5,834 nucleotides of DNA from Treponema sp. (GCA_031254175.1 JAIRUY010000109.1:1-5834); one strand, 5' to 3'. Positions 1-5,834 are shown, counted from the first letter of the stretch. The notes: generated by a model not told the origin, from the letters alone. Translations and numbers: made by a program.

Positions 1-17
1 TTTTCGTATTCTGCCAT
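1..17 (-). CDS. Start of a probable HicA-type toxin gene (partial, runs off the left edge)
   Basis: The stop codon of the HicB-like gene shares one base with an ATG (TAATG), opening a frame that reads M-A-E-Y-E before the window ends. Only five full codons are visible, so the product cannot be identified from its own sequence. The call rests on context: DUF1902/HicB-like antitoxin genes are commonly paired with a short HicA gene, which encodes an mRNA-cleaving toxin with a double-stranded-RNA-binding-like fold, and a stop/start overlap is typical of such pairs. There is no strong Shine-Dalgarno directly upstream, so its translation may depend on coupling to the antitoxin gene. The frame could also belong to an unrelated gene or be spurious. 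Confidence 0.4.
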
Positions 18-238
18 TAAGCAAATACCGCCGCATGGCGCTCCGCTTTGAACAAAAGAGAGGCATTGACAGGGTTATGCCCCATAAGCTCAAGCAGCTC
101 AGGAGCTGCGTGGCGGGTACGCTCTACTAAAACATCAAGAGAATCTGACTCCAGAATAAGCCCCGGTATATCACCGCTAGTGCAATACCAAATCTGGGCT
201 TCATCGTCCCATGTCAATAAAATCGTATATTCGTTCAT
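17..238 (-). CDS. DUF1902 / HicB-like antitoxin, 73 aa
   Basis: This small acidic protein has the beta-beta-alpha layout of DUF1902/HicB-like partial RNase-H-fold domains. A strand (EYTILLTWDDEAQIWYC) leads to the signature S-G-D-I-P-G-L turn, then to a helix (SDSLDVLVERTRHAAPELLELMG). Known HicB proteins bind and neutralise the HicA RNase and often repress their own operon. No C-terminal ribbon-helix-helix or HTH domain is visible here, so DNA binding is not supported. The frame is open up to an ATG at 292, but the ATG at 238 is chosen because GGGGAG lies 5 bases upstream and the family homology begins there. The gene sits 116 bp after the V-ATPase B gene and overlaps the next start codon by one base, as expected for an antitoxin-toxin pair. 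The antitoxin role is inferred from family and context. Confidence 0.75.
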   Translation of the reverse strand: MNEYTILLTWDDEAQIWYCTSGDIPGLILESDSLDVLVERTRHAAPELLELMGHNPVNASLLFKAERHAAVFA

Positions 239-243
239 ATTTA

Positions 244-249
244 CTCCCC
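244..249 (-). promoter_or_regulatory. Ribosome binding site of the HicB-like gene
   Basis: On the minus strand GGGGAG stands 5 bases before the ATG at 238. It selects that start over the in-frame ATG at 292. It lies next to a perfect 8-base palindrome CGGTACCG (249-256), which may be chance. Confidence 0.6.
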
Positions 250-287
250 GGTACCGCTCATCCTGCTTTGGCAAATCCTTGTGATTC

Positions 288-296
288 AGCATACCA
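288..296 (-). promoter_or_regulatory. Possible extended -10 promoter for the HicB-like gene
   Basis: The minus strand reads TGGTATGCT, an extended -10 (TGn) plus a hexamer matching TATAAT at four of six positions. It is preceded by a T-rich stretch (AATTTTTCGTTTTTG). No convincing -35 lies at the right distance. Transcription would begin near 281, giving a leader of about 43 bases. An own promoter would fit an inserted toxin-antitoxin module, but read-through from the V-ATPase operon is equally possible. Confidence 0.25.
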
Positions 297-354
297 CAAA
301 AACGAAAAATTGCCTATTCTCCGGGCTTTTTCGGCCTACTGCCCTTGTATACTT

Positions 355-1737
355 CTAAGGCAGATATTTTTCCAAAAAATCTTCTCTGACACGCAGCAGC
401 TCTTCTCTGGGGAGTTCTGCCAGAACTTTCCAGCCCAGATCAAGCGTGCGGCCAATGTCGCGGTTTTCATGTTCGTCCTGTGTCAGAAAAACCTTTTCAA
501 ATATTTCGGCGAATTTTAAATACTGTTTATCCGTAACGGAAAGCTCTTCTTCGCCGATAATCGACGCCAGATTGCGAATCTGCTTTACTCTCGCATAAGC
601 GGCAAAGAGCTGGCTTGATACATCTTTGTGATCTTCCCTTGTCATGCCCGGCCCTATTCCGTCCTTCATCAAACGCGAAAGACTGGGCAGTCCCGCTACC
701 GGCGGATAGATGCCGCGCTGAAAAAGTTCTCTGTCAAGAACAATCTGCCCTTCCGTTATATAACCTGACAAGTCCGGGATCGGATGGCTTATATCATCGT
801 TAGGCATGGAAAGAATGGGAATCTGGGTAATAGAGCCGGAAGAGCCCTTGATTTTTCCGGCCCTTTCGTAAAGGGACGCAAGGTCTGAGTAAAGGTAGCC
901 GGGATAACCTTTGCGGCTCGGGACTTCTCCCCGTATAGAGGAAACTTCCCTCATTGCTTCGCAGTAATTTGTCATGTCGGTCATTACAACAAGGACGTGC
1001 ATATTTTTTTCATAAGCAAGATATTCAGCCGCGGTAAGGGCGCATCTGGGAGCCACAAGCCTTTCAAGAGACGGAGAGTCGGCAAGCGAAAGATAGACAA
1101 CAACATTGGCAAGAACGCCTGATTGTTCAAAATCATCAATAAAGAAACAGGCTATATCATTTTTTATGCCCATCGCGCAGAAAACAATTACAAAAGGTTC
1201 TGCGTCCCTGCCGTCAAAAGAAAGAATTTTCGCCTGACGGACAATTTGAGCCGCAAGACGGTTGTGCGGAAGACCGTTACCTGAAAATATAGGAAGCTTC
1301 TGCCCGCGAATTAAAGTATTCATGCCATCAATTGAAGAAATGCCTGTCTGAATAAAATCTCTTGGGTATATTCTCGCGTACGGATTGATGGGAAGACCGT
1401 TGATATCAAGATATTTTGAAGAGAAAATATTGCCGAACCCGTCGATTGGTTCTCCAAGTCCGTTAAAAACACGGCCAAGAAGACCCGTACCGACACGAAG
1501 TTCCATCGGCTTTTCCAGATACTCAACGCTTGTATCATCGGAAGAAAGCCCTGTTGTATTTCCGAAAATCTGAATAGCGGCAAATTCTTCGCTTAAATCA
1601 ACTACACGGCCAAGTCTCCTTACGCCGTTGCGATCATTGACAGCGGTTAATTCGTTATAGCCTACATTGCGGCAATGTTTTGTGATAATAACAGGTCCCT
1701 CTATACGCTGGAGTCCCTTGTACTCTATGCCTCTCAC
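355..1737 (-). CDS. atpB: V/A-type ATP synthase subunit B (beta chain)
   Basis: This is the non-catalytic nucleotide-binding subunit of the V1/A1 head, also called NtpB, which alternates with subunit A in a hexamer. At 460 aa it has the family's normal length and both ends look intact (EYKGLQRIEGP near the start, EDFLEKYLP at the end). Visible landmarks are the beta-barrel segment (residues 1-75), GTGLLGRVFNGLGEPIDG (83-100), the degenerate P-loop region SGNGLPHNRLAAQI (152-165), CAMGIKND (187-194), the Walker-B-like strand VLVVMTDMTNYCEAMREV (248-265), and PSLSRLMKDGIG (351-362). R355 in the last motif is the expected arginine finger for the A-B interface. The start is GTG, overlapping the subunit A stop in GTGA, with CAGGAGG 8 bases upstream. 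No D, I or K subunit gene follows within the window. Confidence 0.97.
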   Translation of the reverse strand: MRGIEYKGLQRIEGPVIITKHCRNVGYNELTAVNDRNGVRRLGRVVDLSEEFAAIQIFGNTTGLSSDDTSVEYLEKPMELRVGTGLLGRVFNGLGEPIDGFGNIFSSKYLDINGLPINPYARIYPRDFIQTGISSIDGMNTLIRGQKLPIFSGNGLPHNRLAAQIVRQAKILSFDGRDAEPFVIVFCAMGIKNDIACFFIDDFEQSGVLANVVVYLSLADSPSLERLVAPRCALTAAEYLAYEKNMHVLVVMTDMTNYCEAMREVSSIRGEVPSRKGYPGYLYSDLASLYERAGKIKGSSGSITQIPILSMPNDDISHPIPDLSGYITEGQIVLDRELFQRGIYPPVAGLPSLSRLMKDGIGPGMTREDHKDVSSQLFAAYARVKQIRNLASIIGEEELSVTDKQYLKFAEIFEKVFLTQDEHENRDIGRTLDLGWKVLAELPREELLRVREDFLEKYLP

Positions 1738-3575
1738 AGGGTTTTCCTCCTGTAAGTCTTTTCAAGTTCTTCCAGAATACGGCGCATTTTTTCTTCAAGC
1801 AATCCAAATTTGCCAAGAGAATCGTTTTCTATCGTGCTTTTAATGCGTGACAATTCTTCCTTTAAACCTGTTCCGGATATTTTTGTCATCGGCGCGCCAA
1901 GTTCAATGCAGACAAGAGAGCGCTCATGAAATTCCATTATAACTTCCAGCAGCCGCACCTGTTTTTTGGGAACACAGTACATATCAACTTCGTCAAAAGA
2001 ATTCTGCTGAAGAAAACCGTCCTTGATTATTTGCGATGTAAGAAGGATTAGCTTCTGTTCATCCGGCAGGGCATCCTGACCGATAAGCCTTACAATTTCA
2101 GATAACCTCTGCTCCACTTTGAGCAGTTCCATGCATTTTCTGCGGACCTGCGTCCATGCGGGGTTTACATGTTCCCACCAATTCTGCACTTCTTCAGCGT
2201 ATTCCGAATAACTGTCAATCCAGCTGATTGCCGGATAATGTCTGGCGTTCGCAAGGTCTCTGTCCAAAGCCCAAAAACAGCGAATAAAACGCTTTGTGTG
2301 CTGGGTAACAGGCTCTGAAAAATCACCGCCGGGAGGCGAAACAGCCCCGATTATGGAGACAGAGCCTTCTTTTCCGCAGAGAGTCCGCGCCCTGCCTGCT
2401 CTTTCATAAAATTCGGCAAGACGCGTGGGAAGATAGGCCGGAAAACCTTCTTCAGCAGGCATTTCTTCCATGCGTCCCGATAATTCGCGTAACGCCTCTG
2501 CCCAGCGGCTTGTGGAGTCGGCCATGATCGCGACATGATAACCCATATCACGGTAAAATTCCGCAATGGTAATCCCGGTGTAAATTGACACCTCACGCGC
2601 CGCTACAGGCATATTTGACGTGTTGGCTATAAGCAGAGTTCTTTCCATAAGGCTGCGCCCGGTACGGGGATCCTGAAGCTGCGGAAATTCGGTAAGTACA
2701 TCCGTCATTTCATTGCCGCGTTCTCCGCAGCCGATGTAGATAATAACATCCGCATCACACCACTTTGCGACCGCGTGCTGTGTCATGGTTTTTCCCGTAC
2801 CGAAACCGCCGGGGATTGCCGCTGTTCCTCCCTTTGACAACGGGAAAAAAATATCAATTACGCGCTGCCCTGTAATAAGCGGCTCGTCCGGCGACAGACG
2901 TTCGGAAATCGGGCGGCTCAGGCGCACCGGCCACCATTCGGCAAAAGGAATATCTTCGCCCAGACTTGTTTTTGCCGCTGTTTCAAAGATTGTGTAATCT
3001 CCCTCGGCGCTTAAATGAGTAATTTCGCCGTCTTTTAAGTTGGGCGGAACCATGATTTTACAGGAGATACTTTCGGTTTCTTTTATTGAACCAAGTATCA
3101 TTCCGGCGGAGGCGGTGATTTTTTCTCCCGCCGCAAGTTTAGCAGCTAACGCAGGATCGGGAACAAAACGCCACTTTTTATTGACATCAAGCGGATTTCC
3201 CCTGCCGCCGGGCACCATAAAATCGCCGTCCTGTTCATATAGTTTTTCAAGCGGCCGTTGTATTCCGTCATAAATTGTGCCAATCAGCCCCGGACCTAAA
3301 AGAACGGAGAGCGGACGGCCTGTAGAAACAGCGGGGCTTCCGGTCTTAAGGCCTGAGTTGTCTTCATAAACCTGAATTATCGCTTCATCGCCTTCAAGAC
3401 GGACAATCTCGCCGATAATTTTTTTTTCTCCGACTTCTACAAGGTCAAAAAGTCCTGCGGCGCCCAAACCTCCGGCTTTGATTATCGGACCTGAAATTTG
3501 TTTGACCCGCCCTGTTTGTGAAACTGATTTAAGCCCAAACTTGCGTGAGTGCTCGGATAAAGCTCCCTTTTTCAC
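1734..3575 (-). CDS. atpA: V/A-type ATP synthase catalytic subunit A (alpha chain)
   Basis: This is the catalytic, ATP-binding subunit of the rotary V1/A1 head (NtpA). Its 613 aa are near the family's usual 580-600. Landmarks are the N-terminal barrel (about 20-85), the A-type bulge domain absent from F1 beta (about 115-200, including VPGGRGNPLD and VNKKWRFVPDP), and the Walker A P-loop GGFGTGKT (256-263). These are followed by IGCGERGNEM (281-290) with catalytic glutamate E285, the Walker B strand VAIMADSTSRWAEALRE (348-364), SPPGGDFSEPVTQ (413-425), and HYPAISWIDSYSEY (446-459). A helical C-terminal domain ends the protein. Translation starts at GTG, overlapping the subunit E stop in GTGA, with AAAGGAGG 6 bases upstream. 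This start adds about 20 basic residues before the first barrel strand (TGRVKQISGP). Whether the pump moves H+ or Na+ cannot be told, because the membrane subunits are not present. Confidence 0.98.
   Translation of the reverse strand: MKKGALSEHSRKFGLKSVSQTGRVKQISGPIIKAGGLGAAGLFDLVEVGEKKIIGEIVRLEGDEAIIQVYEDNSGLKTGSPAVSTGRPLSVLLGPGLIGTIYDGIQRPLEKLYEQDGDFMVPGGRGNPLDVNKKWRFVPDPALAAKLAAGEKITASAGMILGSIKETESISCKIMVPPNLKDGEITHLSAEGDYTIFETAAKTSLGEDIPFAEWWPVRLSRPISERLSPDEPLITGQRVIDIFFPLSKGGTAAIPGGFGTGKTMTQHAVAKWCDADVIIYIGCGERGNEMTDVLTEFPQLQDPRTGRSLMERTLLIANTSNMPVAAREVSIYTGITIAEFYRDMGYHVAIMADSTSRWAEALRELSGRMEEMPAEEGFPAYLPTRLAEFYERAGRARTLCGKEGSVSIIGAVSPPGGDFSEPVTQHTKRFIRCFWALDRDLANARHYPAISWIDSYSEYAEEVQNWWEHVNPAWTQVRRKCMELLKVEQRLSEIVRLIGQDALPDEQKLILLTSQIIKDGFLQQNSFDEVDMYCVPKKQVRLLEVIMEFHERSLVCIELGAPMTKISGTGLKEELSRIKSTIENDSLGKFGLLEEKMRRILEELEKTYRRKTL
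1746..1752 (-). promoter_or_regulatory. Strong ribosome binding site of subunit B, inside the end of the subunit A gene
   Basis: The minus strand has CAGGAGG 8 bases before the GTG start at 1737. It lies within the last codons of subunit A. Together with the GTGA overlap it fixes the non-ATG start and suggests re-initiation by ribosomes finishing subunit A. Confidence 0.8.
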
Positions 3576-4210
3576 GGCAGCCCTCCTTTAGTTTCAATCG
3601 TTTCACCTGCAAAACTGCGTCCGACAAGAGTTTCAACCAATTCAGTACGTTTTACATGAATGTAATGATCTGTCATTTTTTTAATGGAAGCTGTTATGCG
3701 TACACTTTCTGTTTCAAGTATTATTGATGGATAATGGCTGGAACCCGAAGATTCTTCGACAGAACAATCAATATTCAGTCTTTTAAACACCATTTCCGCT
3801 TCATGGCGGTCAAGCCCTGAGTAAACTGCGTGTTTTTGAACAGATACGGCAAATTCCCGGCAAACGGCAAGCCGCTTTGAAAGTTCTTCTGTAAGCAAAT
3901 CCAGAATCGTTTCACGACTCAAAAGTTTATACCATGATGCTACGGCGGTTCGAAGCAAACTGTCTATTTTTTCAACTTTTGCGCGGCGTTTATCAATGGG
4001 AAGCCGCGCCATTATCTTAATAGCGGCGTATTCAAGCTGTTCATTGTGTCTTTTTTGTAATTCTTCAATGCTTATTAAAGTTTTCTTTTCCCATTCCGCA
4101 TTTTGGCTGAGTATTGTATCATCAGCGTTTTTCAGGATGCACAGGGCTTTTTTTCTTGCGTCTTCCAGAATCTCGCGATCAAGTATTTCTGTAGATTGCA
4201 GTTCTTCCAT
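3572..4210 (-). CDS. atpE: V/A-type ATP synthase subunit E-like peripheral stalk protein
   Basis: The 212-aa protein has the architecture of V-ATPase subunit E, the outer-stalk protein that ties the A/B head to the membrane part. The N-terminal part (residues 1-90) is long, charged and helical, rich in E, K, R and Q (LDREILEDARKKALCILK, then IEELQKRHNEQLEYAAIKI). A smaller mixed alpha/beta C-terminal domain (about 95-212) follows. No signal peptide or membrane segment is present. Sequence identity to E is loose across the family, so the assignment leans on its place directly before subunit A, its length and its helical pattern. The ATG at 4210 is the earliest possible start because an in-frame TAA lies just upstream. 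Unlike A and B it has no recognisable Shine-Dalgarno. Its stop is embedded in the GTG start of subunit A. Confidence 0.82.
   Translation of the reverse strand: MEELQSTEILDREILEDARKKALCILKNADDTILSQNAEWEKKTLISIEELQKRHNEQLEYAAIKIMARLPIDKRRAKVEKIDSLLRTAVASWYKLLSRETILDLLTEELSKRLAVCREFAVSVQKHAVYSGLDRHEAEMVFKRLNIDCSVEESSGSSHYPSIILETESVRITASIKKMTDHYIHVKRTELVETLVGRSFAGETIETKGGLP
3582..3589 (-). promoter_or_regulatory. Strong ribosome binding site of subunit A, inside the end of the subunit E gene
   Basis: The minus strand has AAAGGAGG 6 bases before the GTG at 3575. The match to the anti-Shine-Dalgarno is nearly ideal and supports the upstream GTG as the true start, including the extra N-terminal residues of subunit A. 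Confidence 0.8.
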
Positions 4211-4234
4211 TGTTTATACCAGAGTAACAACCCT

Positions 4235-4263
4235 ATTATTGATAATATTTAAATGATGATCAA
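4235..4263 (-). promoter_or_regulatory. Candidate promoter of the V-ATPase operon
   Basis: On the minus strand TTGATC (4263-4258, four of six matches to TTGACA) and AATAAT (4240-4235, five of six to TATAAT) are separated by 17 bases. Transcription would begin near 4228, giving a leader of about 18 bases before subunit E. The motif lies in the 57-bp AT-rich gap just after the lipoprotein stop codon. AT-rich gaps often produce chance matches, and co-transcription with the lipoprotein gene is not excluded. Confidence 0.35.
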
Positions 4264-4267
4264 TTGG

Positions 4268-4693
4268 TCAGGAACGCTCTCGCTTTGCAAGAGGCCTGTT
4301 GCTTTCTTTTTCATCAATACTTTCAAGAACGATATTAGCAAGCCTTTTGAAATGCTGAGGGAGCAGTTCTTCATCCGGAGTATTGTAGTGTTCCAGAAGT
4401 GCGTTTAATCCTTCGCGGGCTTTAATGTAATCTTTCTGTTTATAGTGTATAAAGGCGATTTCATATTCGGCGGTAATAACAAGATCAATATTATTACTGT
4501 TCCGCTCATAAAGAGCTTCGTAGTATTGCATAGCTGTATTGTAACGCCTTCTTTCCGAGGCTTCCTGAGCGCGCTGTATCAGCTCTGACGGAGACAAATC
4601 TTCGCTTATTGTCACCGGCGCTGTTTTACAGGCGCACAATAAAAAAATTATCAGCGCGGGCAATAAATATTGTTTTTTTGCAAATTTGAACAT
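4268..4693 (-). CDS. Small TPR-like lipoprotein, 141 aa
   Basis: A lipoprotein signal peptide is clear: basic n-region (MFKFAKKQ), hydrophobic core (YLLPALIIFLL), and lipobox L-C-A-C with C22 as the predicted lipidated residue. Cysteine at -2 is unusual but acceptable for the loose spirochaete lipobox. The mature part looks like two tetratricopeptide-type helical pairs, roughly residues 36-66 (SELIQRAQEASERRRYNTAM, with YYEALYERN following) and 74-105 (TAEYEIAFIHYKQKDYIKAR, then GLNALLEHY). TPR units usually bind other proteins, so a membrane-anchored scaffold or assembly role is plausible, but no specific function can be assigned. The gene is 57 bp upstream of the V-ATPase genes, in the same direction. 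There is no Shine-Dalgarno, and a consensus -10 box lies only 5 bases before the ATG, suggesting a leaderless mRNA. Confidence 0.85.
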   Translation of the reverse strand: MFKFAKKQYLLPALIIFLLCACKTAPVTISEDLSPSELIQRAQEASERRRYNTAMQYYEALYERNSNNIDLVITAEYEIAFIHYKQKDYIKAREGLNALLEHYNTPDEELLPQHFKRLANIVLESIDEKESNRPLAKRERS

Positions 4694-4698
4694 GGCTT

Positions 4699-4728
4699 AT
4701 TATATCAATAAACAACAGTCATGGTAAA
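4699..4728 (-). promoter_or_regulatory. Promoter of the lipoprotein gene, predicted to give a leaderless transcript
   Basis: The minus strand carries a perfect TATAAT (4704-4699) and a -35-like TTTACC (4728-4723, four of six matches) with an 18-base spacer. Only AAGCC separates the -10 from the ATG at 4693, so initiation at the usual 6-8 bases downstream would fall on or beside the start codon. The absence of any Shine-Dalgarno is consistent with this. Confidence 0.5.
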
Positions 4729-4753
4729 GTGTTACCGGGGATAATCCGTATTC

Positions 4754-4782
4754 TGGACACACCACTGAGAAAAGTGCATACT
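4754..4782 (+). promoter_or_regulatory. Weak candidate promoter of argC
   Basis: TGGACA (4754-4759, five of six matches to TTGACA) and CATACT (4777-4782, four of six to TATAAT) are 17 bases apart. Transcription would start about at the ATG at 4789, again leaderless. An alternative -10, GATAAT at 4740-4745, would give a leader of a few tens of bases but has no good -35. The two cannot be separated from sequence alone. Confidence 0.2.
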
Positions 4783-4788
4783 GAACAA

Positions 4789-5834
4789 ATGACAGCCGGA
4801 ATAATAGGCGCTACCGGTTATGCCGGAGCGGAACTGGTAAGGCTTCTTTCCGGACACCCGGAAATTAAAAAACTTTTGCTTTCCTCTGTAAGTTTTGAAG
4901 GTGAGAATATTGAAGACGTTTATCCTCACCTTTTGAACAGAATATCAAATCGGCTTCTTAAAGCGGAAGAGGTAATAGCCTCCAGTGATGTGGTTTTCGC
5001 TTCCCTTCCTCATGCGGTAGGCGAATCTTTTGCCGCCGCCTGTATTGATCTGAAAAAACACTACATCGACCTTTCCGCGGATTTTCGTTTTGATGATGAC
5101 GAAAAAACATACAGCGCATGGTACGGCAAACCATATCAATTTCCGGATTTGCATAAAAAATCAATCTACGGTCTTCCGGAACTTAACAGGCAAAAAATGA
5201 AAGAGCTTTCCGCGAAAGAGCCGCTTGTTATCGCAAACCCCGGCTGTTATCCAACAAGCGCGTCTCTTGGCGCTTTTCCGGCATTGGCGAAAGGACTTGT
5301 TTGTCACGAAACACCGGTCATTGTTAATTCTGTTTCCGGCATTACAGGCGGCGGCAGGGAGCCGTCAAGGTCTTTTCATTACCCGGAATGCGCCGATTCT
5401 GTTGCGCCTTACAAAGTTGCCTCCCACAGACATACTCCGGAAATCAGGCGTAACATGGCGGCAATGGCGGCGATCGGGGGAAATCCCGCACCGGAAATAA
5501 TCTTTACCCCTCATCTTGCGCCGATGAACAGGGGCATACTCAGCACCATTTACATTCCCCTTTGTGAAAAGTGGCGCATAACGCCGGAAAACGCGTCAAT
5601 GCCGCCGGCAAAAGAAAACGAAGACAAAGCCGCTGAAATACGGCAGCTTTATTCGGATTTTTATAAAGAAGAGCCGTTTGTGCGTGTTTTACCGCAGGGC
5701 CTTACCGCCGCGACAAACCGCGTGCGCCAGTCCAACTTCTGCGATATTTCCGTACATCTGGATTTAAACGGCGGAACCTTGATTGTTACGAGCGCCATTG
5801 ATAATATGGTAAAAGGCGCATCCGGTCAGGCAGT
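4789..5834 (+). CDS. argC: N-acetyl-gamma-glutamyl-phosphate reductase (3' end cut by the window)
   Basis: ArgC is the NADPH-dependent cytosolic enzyme that reduces N-acetylglutamyl phosphate to N-acetylglutamate semialdehyde in arginine and ornithine synthesis. The nucleotide-binding loop GIIGATGYAGAELVRLL opens the protein (residues 4-20). The catalytic cysteine is C153 in ANPGCYPTS, and SVSGITGGGREPSR (181-194) and VASHRHTPEI (210-219) hold the substrate-binding and catalytic-histidine region. APMNRGILSTIY (244-255) and IDNMVKGASGQA (337-348) are typical of the C-terminal half. The frame is open for 348 codons to the edge with no frameshift; the usual length is about 340-360, so only some 10-20 residues are missing. 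The ATG at 4789 fits the usual N-terminus but has no Shine-Dalgarno. An in-frame GTG at 4774, with GAG 4 bases upstream, is an alternative that adds five residues. The gene is divergent from the lipoprotein gene. Confidence 0.96.
   Translation, partial: MTAGIIGATGYAGAELVRLLSGHPEIKKLLLSSVSFEGENIEDVYPHLLNRISNRLLKAEEVIASSDVVFASLPHAVGESFAAACIDLKKHYIDLSADFRFDDDEKTYSAWYGKPYQFPDLHKKSIYGLPELNRQKMKELSAKEPLVIANPGCYPTSASLGAFPALAKGLVCHETPVIVNSVSGITGGGREPSRSFHYPECADSVAPYKVASHRHTPEIRRNMAAMAAIGGNPAPEIIFTPHLAPMNRGILSTIYIPLCEKWRITPENASMPPAKENEDKAAEIRQLYSDFYKEEPFVRVLPQGLTAATNRVRQSNFCDISVHLDLNGGTLIVTSAIDNMVKGASGQA

Noticed and set aside
249..256. Perfect palindrome CGGTACCG as an operator for the antitoxin
   Set aside because: It is only 8 bases, occurs once, and the antitoxin has no visible DNA-binding domain. 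Chance occurrence is likely.
239..292. Longer version of the HicB-like protein starting at the ATG at 292
   Set aside because: The added residues (MLNHKDLPKQDERYRGVN) do not resemble the family, the ATG overlaps the candidate -10 box, and GGGGAG marks the start at 238.
305..331. Possible rho-independent terminator after subunit B (GCC/GGC hairpin with flanking A and T runs)
   Set aside because: Only three G-C pairs hold the stem, the flanking A-T pairs need a two-base bulge, and the T run is broken (TTTTTCGTTTTT). It is too weak to call.
355..3575. F-type rather than V/A-type ATPase subunits
   Set aside because: The large chain has the A-type bulge domain and the GGFGTGKT P-loop in a 613-aa protein, and the partner has the SGNGLPHN motif. 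These are diagnostic of V/A-type A and B, not F1 beta and alpha.
4234..4247. Inverted repeat TATTAT-TG-ATAATA upstream of subunit E
   Set aside because: It is entirely A-T in its arms, short, and overlaps the candidate -10. It would not form a stable hairpin and is expected by chance in AT-rich gaps.
5225..5500. Plus-strand open frame inside argC, and the minus-strand frames across 4732-5164
   Set aside because: They lie in other frames of the well-supported argC gene, have no recognisable domains and no ribosome binding sites. They are shadows.
1..5834. CRISPR array, insertion sequence, tRNA or rRNA
   Set aside because: No spaced direct repeats, transposase frames, terminal inverted repeats or RNA-gene signatures were seen on reading both strands.

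Overview
The window looks like chromosome from a treponeme-like spirochaete. The main evidence is a V/A-type (not F-type) ATPase operon in which a stalk subunit E is followed by A and B, with a small spirochaete-style lipoprotein upstream and moderate GC content. The presence of argC suggests a metabolically capable, free-living or gut-type relative rather than a reduced pathogen such as T. pallidum. This assignment is an inference from gene content and protein style; no search was run.

Layout. Positions 1-4693 are read on the minus strand. In transcription order they hold a TPR-type lipoprotein (4693-4268), V-ATPase subunit E (4210-3572), catalytic subunit A (3575-1734) and regulatory subunit B (1737-355). 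After a 116-bp gap come a DUF1902/HicB-like antitoxin (238-17) and the first codons of a probable HicA toxin that runs off the left edge. On the plus strand, argC (N-acetyl-gamma-glutamyl-phosphate reductase) starts near 4789 and runs off the right edge just short of its natural end. No gene-free stretch exceeds about 120 bases.

How the genes work together. E, A and B build the soluble ATP-hydrolysing/synthesising head and outer stalk of a membrane rotary ion pump. A and B are joined to the preceding gene by identical 4-base GTGA stop/start overlaps, each behind a near-perfect Shine-Dalgarno, which points to coupled translation. The central-stalk (D) and membrane (I, K) genes that usually follow B in bacterial V-ATPase operons do not follow here; a toxin-antitoxin module lies there instead. 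The lipoprotein and argC are divergent from a 95-bp intergenic region. The lipoprotein promoter sits so close to its ATG that the transcript is predicted to be leaderless. I see no evidence of a wholly new system. The most interesting points are the interrupted V-ATPase gene order and the possible leaderless lipoprotein gene.
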